Positions 55,537 through 64,000 of a stretch of 64,000 nt of DNA are shown in pieces. The DNA is taken from positions 372,001 through 436,000 of the forward strand of contig NZ_CP012677.1 in NCBI RefSeq assembly GCF_001294625.1. The letters are read 5' to 3'. Numbering within the stretch: position 1 is the stretch's first letter; each line of letters starts with the position of its first letter. A model generated the notes under the pieces. That model saw only the letters and a program-made list of their open reading frames with translations. It made no database searches and was not told the origin of the DNA. The position numbers and the translations under genes are program-made. This stretch comes from Arthrobacter alpinus. Its GTDB lineage: Bacteria; Actinomycetota; Actinomycetes; Actinomycetales; Micrococcaceae.

Positions 55537-56900
55537 GCGTCCTGGACCTGTTCTCCGTCGGCATCGGGCCCTCCTCTTCCCACACTGTGGGCCCGATGCG
55601 TGCGGCGAAGCGTTTTGCCGACGGACTTAAGCGTGACGGCGTACTCACCGGTGTGGTCCGCATTGAGGCCCAGCTATTCGGCTCGCTCGGCGCCACGGGC
55701 CGCGGCCACGGCTCGGACAAAGCCGTGGTGCTGGGGCTGCAGGGGCAGGACCCGGAAACTGTAGACACCGCCACAGCCGACGACCAGGTTGCAGCGGCGG
55801 CGCTGGATGCGCAGCTGATGCTCGGGGGCCGGCACCGCGTGGACTTCAACTACGAGAAGGATGTGGTGCTGCACCGGCGCAAGTCGCTGCCGGCCCACCC
55901 CAACGGCATGACGTTCCGGGCGCTGGACCACGCCGGTGCGGCGGTGCGCGAACGCACGTACTACTCCGTGGGCGGCGGCTTTGTGGTGGACGAAGAGGCT
56001 GTGGGGGCGGACCGGGTGGTCATGGACGAAACCGTCCTGCCGCACCCGTTCAGCACCGCCGACGAGCTTCTGGCCATCTGCGCCCGGGAGGGCATGAGCA
56101 TCTCCGAGGTCATGATCTCCAATGAACTGGTGTGGCATTCGGAGGAGGAATTGCGGGCCAAGCTGCTGAACATTTGGGCCGTCATGCAGGCTTGCGTGGC
56201 CAACGGTTGCGCCGCCGAGGGCATCCTGCCCGGCGGGCTGAGGGTGACGCGCCGTGCGCCAGGGCTTTTCCGCACGCTGCAGGCGCCCGAGGACGCCTCG
56301 GACCCCCTGCGAGCCATGGAGTGGGTCAATCTCTTCGCCCTGGCAGTCAATGAGGAAAACGCTGCGGGCGGGCGCATTGTCACCGCCCCCACCAACGGGG
56401 CTGCCGGCATTATCCCGGCCGTGCTGCACTATTACATGAAGTTTGTGCCGGGTGCCAACGACGACGGCGTCGTGAAGTTCTTGTTGACGGCCGCGGCCAT
56501 CGGCATGCTCTTCAAGCTCAACGCCTCCATCTCCGGCGCCGAGGTGGGCTGCCAGGGCGAGGTGGGCTCGGCGTGTTCCATGGCCGCCGGCGCCCTGTGC
56601 GAGCTACTGGGTGGAACACCCGTGCAGGCCGAGAACGCCGCGGAAATCGGCATTGAGCACAATCTGGGCCTGACCTGCGACCCCGTGGGCGGGCTGGTGC
56701 AGATCCCGTGCATTGAACGCAATGCGATCGCCAGCGTCAAGGCGATCAATGCCGCACGGCTGGCCCTGCACGGGGACGGCAGCCAGAAAGTTTCATTGGA
56801 CAAGGCGATCAAGACCATGAGGGAAACAGGTGCCGACATGATGAGCAAATACAAGGAAACCTCCCGCGGGGGCCTAGCCGTGAATGTGATCGAGTGCTGA
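55527..56900 (+). CDS. sdaA: L-serine ammonia-lyase (single chain, iron-sulfur)
   Basis: The enzyme turns serine into pyruvate and ammonia. The 457-residue product has the beta domain first ([38 protein letters not shown]) and the alpha domain next ([42 protein letters not shown]). Iron-sulfur cysteines occur in [16 protein letters not shown]. It completes the route sarcosine-glycine-serine-pyruvate encoded by this operon. Confidence 0.95.
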   Translation: MALSVLDLFSVGIGPSSSHTVGPMRAAKRFADGLKRDGVLTGVVRIEAQLFGSLGATGRGHGSDKAVVLGLQGQDPETVDTATADDQVAAAALDAQLMLGGRHRVDFNYEKDVVLHRRKSLPAHPNGMTFRALDHAGAAVRERTYYSVGGGFVVDEEAVGADRVVMDETVLPHPFSTADELLAICAREGMSISEVMISNELVWHSEEELRAKLLNIWAVMQACVANGCAAEGILPGGLRVTRRAPGLFRTLQAPEDASDPLRAMEWVNLFALAVNEENAAGGRIVTAPTNGAAGIIPAVLHYYMKFVPGANDDGVVKFLLTAAAIGMLFKLNASISGAEVGCQGEVGSACSMAAGALCELLGGTPVQAENAAEIGIEHNLGLTCDPVGGLVQIPCIERNAIASVKAINAARLALHGDGSQKVSLDKAIKTMRETGADMMSKYKETSRGGLAVNVIEC

Positions 56901-56901
56901 C

Positions 56902-57813
56902 ATGGACACTTTGGTAGAGCCGGTTGAAACGGCCCAATATGTGCTCACGCTGGATTGCCCGGACGGTCCCGGGATCGTCCACCAGGTTTCCGGCGTTTTG
57001 TTGGGGCAGGGCGCGGACATCATCGACGTGCGTCAGTTCAGTGACCGTCAGCACCTGAGGGTGGTGGCCGGGGCGCCGGAACCGGACGGCCGCTTCTTCA
57101 TGCGGCTGCACTTTGAGGCGCCGGCTGGGGAGCTGACCCAGGATGCGCTGCGTGCGGCGCTGGAACCGGTGGCGAAACAGCACGGCATGCGTTGGGAGCT
57201 GCGCCCGCACGGCGCCAAGCGGCGGGTGTTGATCATGGTCTCCAAGTTTGAGCATTGCCTCAACGACCTGCTGTTCCGCACCCGCACAGGGGAGTTGCCG
57301 GTGGAGGTGGTGGCTGTGGTTTCCAACCATCCAGACCATCAGCGGCTGGCGGAGTGGCACGGCATCGCCTTCTTCCACGTACCCGTCACCGCCGACACCA
57401 AACCACAGGCGGAGGCGCGGCTGATGGAGCTGGTGGACCAGTTCGACGTCGAACTGGTGGTGCTGGCCCGCTACATGCAAGTCCTCAGCGACGGGCTCAC
57501 CCGCCACCTGGAGGGACGCGCCATCAACATCCATCACTCGTTCCTGCCCAGCTTCAAAGGCGCCAAGCCCTACCATCAGGCCTATGCGCGCGGTGTGAAG
57601 ACCGTTGGGGCCACGGCGCACTACGTCAACAGTGAACTGGATGAGGGGCCCATCATCTCCCAGCAGGTGGTCGAGGTGGACCACACTTTCGGTCCGGAGG
57701 ATCTGGTGGCTGCCGGGCGGGACACCGAATGCAAGGCACTCAGCAACGCCGTGCGCTGGCATTGCGAGGGCCGGGTGATAGTCCAGGGGAACAGGACCAT
57801 CGTGCTGCGCTAG
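56902..57813 (+). CDS. purU: formyltetrahydrofolate deformylase
   Basis: PurU hydrolyses 10-formyl-THF to formate and THF. The 303-residue product has an N-terminal ACT domain (LTLDCPDGPGIVHQVSGVLLGQGADIIDVRQF) and a formyltransferase-like domain with RVLIMVSKFEHCLNDLL and the catalytic segment INIHHSFLPSFKGAKPYHQAY plus VNSELDEGPII. It lies one base after sdaA. In this setting it recycles THF when sarcosine oxidation floods the one-carbon pool. Confidence 0.95.
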   Translation: MDTLVEPVETAQYVLTLDCPDGPGIVHQVSGVLLGQGADIIDVRQFSDRQHLRVVAGAPEPDGRFFMRLHFEAPAGELTQDALRAALEPVAKQHGMRWELRPHGAKRRVLIMVSKFEHCLNDLLFRTRTGELPVEVVAVVSNHPDHQRLAEWHGIAFFHVPVTADTKPQAEARLMELVDQFDVELVVLARYMQVLSDGLTRHLEGRAINIHHSFLPSFKGAKPYHQAYARGVKTVGATAHYVNSELDEGPIISQQVVEVDHTFGPEDLVAAGRDTECKALSNAVRWHCEGRVIVQGNRTIVLR

Positions 57814-57913
57814 CGCGGAGAACCTTCCGCTATGCGCAGGACCCGCCCGGATTTCGGCGCAACTTGTCCAGTGGCGCCAAACTCGTCGCGAGTCGTACGC
57901 ATGATGGATGGTC

Positions 57914-59008
57914 CTAGCCGCCCACGATCCCGCCAAAAGCCAGCCCGAGCAGATACGTTGCCGCCGCTGCACCCATGCCGATACCCAGCTGGCGCAGTCC
58001 CCGCCACAGCGGTGAGGCGCCTGAGAGCAATCCGACGACGGCGCCAGTCCCCATCAGCGTCAGGCCCACCAACACACAGGCCAGGACTAGGGCGCTCACC
58101 CCCGTCATGCCAAACACAAACGGCAGGATGGGGATGATGGCGCCGGAGGCAAAGAAGCAGAAGCTGGAGGTGGCGGCGCCCCAAGCAGTGCCGAGGGTTT
58201 CGTGGTCGTCCGCGGACTTGAACTCGTCGGGGCGCAGGGACAGGCTGGGATCACAGTCGCAGGTGAAGCCACCCATGCGCTCGGCCGCACGGTGTTCGGC
58301 TGCTTCGCGGGACATGCCACGGGCCAGGTACACCAGCACCAGCTCGTTGTTCTCCAGATCCAGCGACGGAGCTGCGGACAGGGTGATCTGGGTGGGTTGG
58401 GAGGCGTCCAGGAGTTCACGCTGGGACCGCACAGAAACAAATTCGCCCGCCCCCATGGACAAGGCGCCAGCCAGGAGCCCCGCCACACCGCTGAATAAAA
58501 CCACCTGGCTGCCCACGCCCGTGGCCGCCATGCCCACGACGAGGGAGAGGTTGCTGACCAGTCCGTCATTGGCGCCAAAAACCGCCGCCCGGAACGATCC
58601 GGAGAGACGGATGCGCCCCCGCGTGGCCAGGCCTCGGACCACCTCTTCGTGGATCGATTCGTCGGCGGCCATGGCGTCGGTGGCGTCGGCGTCGGTGGCA
58701 TAGGGGGAGCGGGATTCCGAGCGTTGGGCCAGGGCCAGCACAAAGACGGAACCGAAGCACCGGGCCAGCAGGCCCAGCAACTGATTGCGGGCGGACGCGG
58801 CCACCGGCGGCTCGGCGTGCTCGCCCAGAAGGTTCAACCAATGCTTTTCGTGGCGGCCCTCCGCCTGCGCCAGGGCCAGCAAGATGGCTTTTTCCTCGCC
58901 CTCGCGGCGTTTGGCCAGGTCGCGGTAAACGGCGGCTTCGGCCCGTTCGTCGGCCAGATATTGGCGCCAGCGACTGATTTCTACGGGGGTGGGAATGCGT
59001 TCTGGCAC
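57914..59008 (-). CDS. ferritin-like/VIT1 (CCC1) family membrane protein
   Basis: From GTG 59008, nine bases after AGGAG, it has 364 residues. Residues 1-135 are a ferritin-like helical domain (EISRWRQYLADERAEAAVYRDLAK, ILLALAQAEGRHEKHWLNLL, ESIHEEVVRGL) with several Glu and His fit to bind iron. Residues 140-364 are the VIT1/CCC1 transporter (RAAVFGANDGLVSNLSLVVG, AGALSMGAGEFVSVRSQREL and three late helices). Such proteins move iron or manganese across the membrane, and the ferritin-like part probably senses or feeds the metal. Confidence 0.92.
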   Translation of the reverse strand: MPERIPTPVEISRWRQYLADERAEAAVYRDLAKRREGEEKAILLALAQAEGRHEKHWLNLLGEHAEPPVAASARNQLLGLLARCFGSVFVLALAQRSESRSPYATDADATDAMAADESIHEEVVRGLATRGRIRLSGSFRAAVFGANDGLVSNLSLVVGMAATGVGSQVVLFSGVAGLLAGALSMGAGEFVSVRSQRELLDASQPTQITLSAAPSLDLENNELVLVYLARGMSREAAEHRAAERMGGFTCDCDPSLSLRPDEFKSADDHETLGTAWGAATSSFCFFASGAIIPILPFVFGMTGVSALVLACVLVGLTLMGTGAVVGLLSGASPLWRGLRQLGIGMGAAAATYLLGLAFGGIVGG

Positions 59009-59207
59009 AGTAGGGAACTCCTCAAGTAAGCCATTACTGTAGCGCGTATTGGTGGCAATTTCCGGCCGGTGATCCTTGAAAAATAGTTTCGGCCTACCGC
59101 ACTTTCGCCCGGCTAGCCACGGAGAAAAGGACGTGCGCAAAAAGGGTGCGGATATGCTGGGAATCACGCAGCGTTGGCGGCCACGGATCGGAAGCAGGTC
59201 AGTGAAA

Positions 59208-59438
59208 ATGGTTGAGGTGCTTTTCCCGATGATGACCGGGGACCCGCAGGACCAAGGCGTGCTGACCCTGTGGCTGGTGCCCGACGGCGACGCCGTGCGC
59301 CCCTACCAGGTGCTGGCCGAGGTCACCATCGACAAGTTCGACGCCGAAATCAACGCCCCCGCCGCGGGCGTGCTCACGTGGCACGTCCAAGAAGGTGACG
59401 AGGTGGCGCAGGGCGCCGTTATTGCCACCATCGCCTAG
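59208..59438 (+). CDS. free-standing lipoyl/biotinyl carrier domain
   Basis: From ATG 59208 the protein is 76 residues and consists only of a biotinyl/lipoyl-type hammerhead. VEVLFPMMTGDPQDQGVLTLW comes first. The turn EVTIDKFDAEINAP has the modifiable lysine in TIDKF rather than ETDKA, and AAGVLTWHVQEGDEVAQGAVIATI follows. E2-like enzymes carry this as their first domain; here no catalytic domain follows. It could act as a loose acyl or CO2 carrier, or be a remnant. No ligase or dehydrogenase gene is near. Confidence 0.75.
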   Translation: MVEVLFPMMTGDPQDQGVLTLWLVPDGDAVRPYQVLAEVTIDKFDAEINAPAAGVLTWHVQEGDEVAQGAVIATIA

Positions 59439-59457
59439 CCGCCGGGGTTGCGCCGGC

Positions 59458-59760
59458 CTAGTACTTTTCGAGTTTGAAGCCCAGGCTGCGGCTCTCCCGT
59501 GAACCGGTCTGCGCCATGGTGACCACCAGCGTGCCGATTTCCGGTACCCAGCGGGCGGCACGCACCGCCGCCGCCAGCGCGTCCACCAGCAGTGCCGGTG
59601 CGGCGCAGAAGTAGCTGTGGTGACCCCTGGGGGTGAAAAAGGTGACGGCGCCCAAATTCACATCCACGGCCGGCAGAACGGGGATGCCGGCTGAGGGTGG
59701 GGCCGTGCGGGGAGCGGCGTTGTGAGAAGAGCGGCTACGGTCTGCGGAAATAGTTGCCAT
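59458..59760 (-). CDS. conserved hypothetical protein
   Basis: From ATG 59760, with AAAGG upstream, the product has 100 residues. The first 25 are Ser/Arg/Pro-rich and flexible. The rest forms a small alpha/beta unit (AVDVNLGAVTFFTPRGHHSYF, LLVDALAAAVRAARWVPEIGTLVVTMAQ) ending SLGFKLEKY. No family is recognised and no signal peptide is seen. It converges on the lipoyl-domain gene with 19 bases between stops. Confidence 0.5.
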   Translation of the reverse strand: MATISADRSRSSHNAAPRTAPPSAGIPVLPAVDVNLGAVTFFTPRGHHSYFCAAPALLVDALAAAVRAARWVPEIGTLVVTMAQTGSRESRSLGFKLEKY

Positions 59761-59915
59761 GATCAAACCTTTGATGGGGGTGCTCTTACCCGCGGATCCA
59801 GTCACCGCAGGTCACTTCCTCATCCGAGCCACCCTGTGAACATGGGGTTGGCGTGCGACCAGTCGGAGCTTGGCATCGCATCTCGTGAAGCTGGTTTCCA
59901 CCGTAGCGCTTTAAA

Positions 59916-59967
59916 GTACGACGGCGGTTGATGACGTAATTTATTACGTCACCAACCGCCGTCCTAC
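59916..59967. repeat. long hairpin, 25-bp stem with two-base loop
   Basis: Arms 59916-59940 and 59943-59967 are complementary at 23 of 25 positions around TT. The centre ATTACGTCA/TGACGTAAT is AT-rich, the outer part GC-rich. It lies 10 bases past the symporter stop and may act as its terminator, although a T-run is lacking. Its size recalls the hairpin at 27868-27924, but the sequence differs. Confidence 0.75.
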
Positions 59968-59977
59968 GTTGGTCGAA

Positions 59978-61519
59978 CTACACGGTGGTGCTGTTCTTGC
60001 CCGTCATGACGGTGTCGATATCATCTGAATTGGAATCAGTGGCAGCCGCTGCGAGGCGGTCGTCCCAAATCTTGCGGATGTTCGCGGGCGTTGCCGGGGT
60101 CAGTAGGGAGACCGCGATGTAGACCACCAGCGAGGCGAGCAGGCCAAAGTAGATCGGCTCGTTGGCGTAGATGCCATCGGCGCTGGGGATCACGCCGGTG
60201 GCGTACAGCACCAGCAGGGCGATGGTCAGCAGGCTGCCAACCACCATGGACCAGGCGGCGCCAAGTCCGTTGCCACGCTTCCACACCAGGCCGCCGATGA
60301 TGGACACCAGCAAACCGCCAACCAGGATGTCGTAGGCGATGGTCAGGGCGAACACCACGTCGTTGACAACAATGGAAATCAGGACCACTAGGAGCCCCAG
60401 GCCCAGCACGTACCAGCGGTTGGCGTTGACGTCATGCTCGGGGTTGGAGCTGTCTGAGGTGTCGATGGTTTTGCCGAACCAGCTGGCCACGAACGGGACA
60501 ACGTCCTTGCGGGCCACGGTGGCGGCGGCAATCAGGGAACCCGATGCGGTGGACATCATGGCGGCCACGGCGGCGGCCATGACGATCCCACCAATGCCGA
60601 TGGGCAGCAGGTGGGTGGCCACTTCGGCGTAGACGACGTCCTTGCCCAGGTTGGCGACGTCGATGGTGGGCAGAGCTACCTTGGCGGCCAGTCCGATCAG
60701 GGCGCCGGCCACGCCATACAGGATGCAGTAGATGCCGGCGGTGGCGCCGCCCCAGCGGGCCACCTGTGGGTCGCGGGCGGTGAAGACACGCTGCCAGATG
60801 TCCTGGCCAATCAGCAGGCCCAGGGTGTAGACCACGAAGTAGGTGATGATGGTCTGGATGCCGATGCCGTCCCACGCGAAGAAGCTGGCGTCAACGCGTT
60901 CCTTGATGCCGTCGATGCCACCGGCGGCGTTCCACGCGAACGGGAGCATGAGGAAGAAGATGCCCACGGTCTTGATCACGAACTGCACCTGGTCGGCCAG
61001 GGTGATGGACCACATGCCGCCAACGGTGGAGTAGATGAGCACAATGGCCCCACCCACGGCAATGGCCAGCCAGCGGTCCCAGCCGAACAGCACCACAAAG
61101 ATGGTGGCGTAGGCGCCGGTGGAAGTTGCCGAGATCATGATCGTGTAGGCGAGCATGACGATGCCCGACATCTTGGTGGTCTCCTTGCCGTAGCGCAGGC
61201 TCAGCATTTGGGAGACCGTGTAGATCTTCAGCTTTTGGATGGTGGGGGCAAACAGCAGGCTCAGCAGCAGTACCCCGATGCCAATAGCAACCACCAGCCA
61301 CATGCCTGAAATGCCGAACTTGTAGCCTAGCCCCACGCCTCCCACGGTGGAGGCTCCACCGAGGACGACGGCGGCCATGGTGCCGGTGTAGAGGAAGGGG
61401 CCAAGGCGTCGGCCGGCCACGAGGAAGTCACTATTGTTCTTGGTTCGGGACTTGCCCCACCAGCCGAAGGCCAGCATGGCCACCAAGTAAATGACGACTA
61501 TTGCAATGTTCAATGTCAC
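59978..61519 (-). CDS. sodium:solute symporter (SSS family)
   Basis: I start at GTG 61519, six bases after GGAG, giving 513 residues with about 13 helices. Family marks are DFLVAGRRLGPFLYTGTMAAVVLGGASTVGG, GIVMLAYTIMISATSTGAYA, IGQDIWQRVFTARDP and MAAAVAAMMSTASGSLIAAATVARKD, which includes sodium-site residues of the LeuT fold. Substrate may be a carboxylate, amino acid or polyamine. It diverges from an XRE-cupin regulator that probably controls it. Confidence 0.9.
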   Translation of the reverse strand: MTLNIAIVVIYLVAMLAFGWWGKSRTKNNSDFLVAGRRLGPFLYTGTMAAVVLGGASTVGGVGLGYKFGISGMWLVVAIGIGVLLLSLLFAPTIQKLKIYTVSQMLSLRYGKETTKMSGIVMLAYTIMISATSTGAYATIFVVLFGWDRWLAIAVGGAIVLIYSTVGGMWSITLADQVQFVIKTVGIFFLMLPFAWNAAGGIDGIKERVDASFFAWDGIGIQTIITYFVVYTLGLLIGQDIWQRVFTARDPQVARWGGATAGIYCILYGVAGALIGLAAKVALPTIDVANLGKDVVYAEVATHLLPIGIGGIVMAAAVAAMMSTASGSLIAAATVARKDVVPFVASWFGKTIDTSDSSNPEHDVNANRWYVLGLGLLVVLISIVVNDVVFALTIAYDILVGGLLVSIIGGLVWKRGNGLGAAWSMVVGSLLTIALLVLYATGVIPSADGIYANEPIYFGLLASLVVYIAVSLLTPATPANIRKIWDDRLAAAATDSNSDDIDTVMTGKNSTTV

Positions 61520-61560
61520 GTAGTGCTCCAAGGTGCTGTGAGGGGGATTCCCCAAAAAAA

Positions 61561-61575
61561 TTGCCTGGTAGGCAA
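61561..61575. promoter_or_regulatory. small palindrome between symporter and XRE-cupin gene
   Basis: TTGCC-TGGTA-GGCAA is an inverted repeat of five bases with a five-base spacer, 42 bases upstream of the symporter start in the divergent gap. It may be an operator for the XRE-cupin protein. The evidence is symmetry and place only. Confidence 0.35.
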
Positions 61576-61694
61576 CATCTGTTGTCCAATAGGCTAAACT
61601 GTGATTGAGGTAACAGTCAAAAAATCGAAGTGTGTGTGATGCCCGTATAGAGTCACGGTGGGCGCATCAGGCCCGCAACCAAGAAGGAGCGAGA

Positions 61695-62279
61695 ATGAAA
61701 GCGTTGCCCGTAGAGCCTAGTACGGCACCGGTGGCCATAGGATCCCGAATTCGGGCAGCGCGCCAGTCCCAGCGACTCACTATTGAGCATGTGGCAGATG
61801 CGACCGGCCTGACCAAGGGGTTTCTTAGCCGGGTGGAACGCGATCTAACCTCACCAAGTGTGGCGTCTTTGGTGACATTGTGCCAAGTTCTCTCCATCTC
61901 CATCGGGGACCTCTTTGCCGTCCCCGAGACGCACTTCACCCCTGCCGGCGAGGGACCGCGCATCTCCCTAGGCGGCGACGGGATCGTGGAGCGGCTGCTC
62001 ACGGCCAGGTCCGAGCGCCGGCTTCAGATCCTCTCGGCCACCATTGCCCCGTTTGGGCGAGGCGAATCCGAGCTTTACGCCGTGGACTGCGACGTGGACG
62101 TGCTGCACATCATCAGCGGTGAGCTGACTCTGATCATGACAGCGGAATCCTATGACTTGCAGGCAGGGGACACGCTCTCCTTTTCAGGACGCGAACCACA
62201 CTCCTGGGAAAACCGCTACGGCACCCCCGTCGAGGCGCTGTGGATCCTGGTTCCTGCAGCCTCCGGTCCGGGAGGCTAG
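61695..62279 (+). CDS. XRE-cupin transcriptional regulator
   Basis: From ATG 61695, after AAGGAG, it has 194 residues. Residues 14-70 are an XRE helix-turn-helix (GSRIRAARQSQRLTIEHVADATGLTKGFLSRVERDLTSPSVASL). Residues 110-190 are a cupin barrel (ELYAVDCDVDVLHIISGELTLIM, GDTLSFSGREPHSWEN) that binds the effector. PuuR-like regulators of this type control polyamine or amine uptake and use. It diverges from the sodium symporter, its likely target. Confidence 0.9.
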   Translation: MKALPVEPSTAPVAIGSRIRAARQSQRLTIEHVADATGLTKGFLSRVERDLTSPSVASLVTLCQVLSISIGDLFAVPETHFTPAGEGPRISLGGDGIVERLLTARSERRLQILSATIAPFGRGESELYAVDCDVDVLHIISGELTLIMTAESYDLQAGDTLSFSGREPHSWENRYGTPVEALWILVPAASGPGG

Positions 62280-62333
62280 CGGAGCCGGGTGCGCTCGGAG
62301 CCGGGCGCGCACGGAAAGTGCGCCCTCGCGGGG

Positions 62334-64000
62334 TTAGCCGACGTGAACCCAGGGGCGCTTGGTGAGGTCCGGCTCGGCCTCGCGCAACACTTCCCGAGTG
62401 ACGGGGGCGATCTCGCCTTCGCCAAAGAACAGGAACTTGAGCAGGTTGTAGATCGGGTTCCCTTCGTTCCACCGGAAGTAAATGTGCGGGATCAGGCCCG
62501 TGGCGTCGCGGACGTGCAACAGCACCGCGGCAATCGTGTTGGGCACATTGGAGCCGTGGACCTCCAGGATCTTGTAGCCGTGGCGCATCACGCCACGGAT
62601 CTCCAGTGCCGTTTCAAAGTCGGAGGAATCATCGACAATGACCTCCATGAACAGCACGTCGCGGGGATCCCCCATCGCGTTGACCGCCACCGCGTGGTTG
62701 AGTTTGCGGCGGTAGGCTGCGGCGTTGCGGGTCTTGGGGTCGTGGGAGATGATCCTGATGGTGCCCTCGTCCACGGATGCCACAAAGTTCATGGCGGCCT
62801 CGTCCATGCGGATGTAGGTGGCCCGCAGTTCGAAGGCCCGGCGCATGCGCGAGAGCAGGCTGACCACCACGATCCCCAGGATGAAAAGCAGGGCGATCTT
62901 CAGCCCGTCGGGGCGCTCGATCGAGTTCGCCACGGTGGTGTAGAGGAAGGCCAGCGACACAGCGCCAAAGCCGATGGTTTGCGCCCGCTGCTTTTTTCGC
63001 CGGGCGGAGAGCGTGACGGCGATGGCCGCCGAGGTGATGAGCACCAGTACGCCGGTGGCATACGCACCGCCCTGGGCGTCGACGTCGGCCTTGAAGACCA
63101 GTGTGATGATGACGGCGATGACGGTGAATACCAGGACCAGCGGGCGCACGGCGCCGGCCCAGGCTGGGGCCATGCCAAAGCGCGGCAAGTAACGCGGGAC
63201 CAGGTTTAGCAGACCGGCCATAGCTGAGGCTCCGGCAAACCACAGGATGGCGATGGTGCTGACGTCGTACGCGGTGCCGAAGCCTTCGCCGAGCAGTTGG
63301 TGGGCTAGATAGGCAAGGGCGCGGCCGTTGGCGGCGCCGCCTGGCTGGAATTCTGCGGCCGGGATCAAAATGGTGGTGGCCAGGGACGAGGTGATCAAGA
63401 ACGTGCTCATGATCAGCGCCGCCGTAGTCAGCAGACGCTGGGCGCCCTTGATACGACCCTCGGGATTGGCCTCGGTGTCACTGGGGCGGCCCTTGATCTG
63501 CGGCATGACGGCCACACCGGTCTCAAAACCGGACAGGCCCAGGGCCAGGCGGGGAAAGACCAGCAGCGCCACGGCCACCACCATGACTGGACTGCCGTGC
63601 TGGGTGGTCAGTGCGGTCCACCAGTCGGCCGTCAGCAGCGGACTGCCCACCACATGCACCAGCGAAACGCCGATCACCACCAGATTCAGGGTCAGGAAAA
63701 TGCCCACCAGGACCACGGCAATACCGATGGCCTCCTTGAACCCGCGCAGGAATACTGCGGCCAGCGCGGCAATCAGGACCAGGGTGATAATGACGTTCTG
63801 GCCATCAAGGAACTTCGGGGCAAACGGGTTTTCCAACACATGCGCGGTGGCATCGGCGGCAGACAAGGTGATGGTGATCATGAAGTCGGTCGCGGCGAAA
63901 CCCAGCAGGGCCAGCACGAACAGCTTCCCCCACCACTTCGGCAGGAGGCGTTCGAGCATGGCGATGGAGCCGGCGCCGTGCGGGCTTTCGCGCGCCACGC
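62334..64000 (-). CDS. APC-type amino acid permease with C-terminal soluble domain (5' end cut)
   Basis: The frame is open to the right edge, so the N-terminus lies outside. The visible 555 residues include about ten helices up to residue 390 ([76 protein letters not shown]). A cytoplasmic domain of about 170 residues follows ([56 protein letters not shown]). That C-terminal domain is seen in a subgroup of actinobacterial APC permeases; the substrate is unknown. Confidence 0.85.
   Translation of the reverse strand, partial: VARESPHGAGSIAMLERLLPKWWGKLFVLALLGFAATDFMITITLSAADATAHVLENPFAPKFLDGQNVIITLVLIAALAAVFLRGFKEAIGIAVVLVGIFLTLNLVVIGVSLVHVVGSPLLTADWWTALTTQHGSPVMVVAVALLVFPRLALGLSGFETGVAVMPQIKGRPSDTEANPEGRIKGAQRLLTTAALIMSTFLITSSLATTILIPAAEFQPGGAANGRALAYLAHQLLGEGFGTAYDVSTIAILWFAGASAMAGLLNLVPRYLPRFGMAPAWAGAVRPLVLVFTVIAVIITLVFKADVDAQGGAYATGVLVLITSAAIAVTLSARRKKQRAQTIGFGAVSLAFLYTTVANSIERPDGLKIALLFILGIVVVSLLSRMRRAFELRATYIRMDEAAMNFVASVDEGTIRIISHDPKTRNAAAYRRKLNHAVAVNAMGDPRDVLFMEVIVDDSSDFETALEIRGVMRHGYKILEVHGSNVPNTIAAVLLHVRDATGLIPHIYFRWNEGNPIYNLLKFLFFGEGEIAPVTREVLREAEPDLTKRPWVHVG

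Overview
The window is high-GC DNA with actinobacterial gene content. Indicators are a mycobacterial-type SerC, a DUF3027 gene, a DUF6457 gene in a molybdenum-cofactor operon, a PcrA helicase, c-di-AMP riboswitches in front of cell-wall hydrolases, and many GTG/TTG starts. Gene order and protein style fit a soil Micrococcaceae such as Arthrobacter or a close relative. That placement is inference; no rRNA gene is present.

Layout. 1-3.5 kb is a decayed locus. An XPB/Ssl2-like helicase-associated gene is cut into a 3' part (1-600) and a 5' part (3170-3497), both on the minus strand. Between them lie a FUSC-type membrane transporter and the wreck of a TniB-like transposition ATPase. 3.5-9.8 kb is housekeeping: a cold-shock protein, DUF3027, an NTF2-like protein between twin terminators, serC, a DtxR-type metal regulator, then two cell-wall hydrolases (M23 and NlpC/P60), each behind its own c-di-AMP riboswitch. 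9.9-20.2 kb holds a TetR-regulated drug exporter, a molybdopterin operon (mobA, DUF6457, moeA, hydrolase), an Lrp regulator beside a ruined ornithine cyclodeaminase gene, and a FdhF/YdeP oxidoreductase divergent from fdhD.

20.2-23.1 kb is a compact four-part cassette on the minus strand: an EspG-like protein, a WXG100-like/alpha-beta hydrolase fusion, a lipoprotein, and a truncated paralogue of that lipoprotein. It looks like a type VII secretion lipase effector with chaperone and lipoprotein immunity, and is the best candidate for an undescribed system here. 23.3-39 kb carries a polar amino acid ABC importer, an ABC exporter, two small transporters, tRNA-Arg(CCT), an inositol monophosphatase-like protein, pcrA, sucCD, DUF421, rhodanese and LOG proteins.

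39-57.8 kb is a catabolic island for creatinine. It encodes creatininase, two creatinases with a 1,250-bp core that appears identical, two transporters, and IclR, PucR and GntR regulators. These are followed by a tightly overlapping glyA-soxBDAG-sdaA-purU operon that converts sarcosine through glycine and serine to pyruvate and handles the one-carbon units. 57.9-64 kb has a ferritin-like/VIT1 membrane protein, a free-standing lipoyl domain, a sodium:solute symporter divergent from an XRE-cupin regulator, and the 3' part of an APC-type amino acid permease cut by the window edge.
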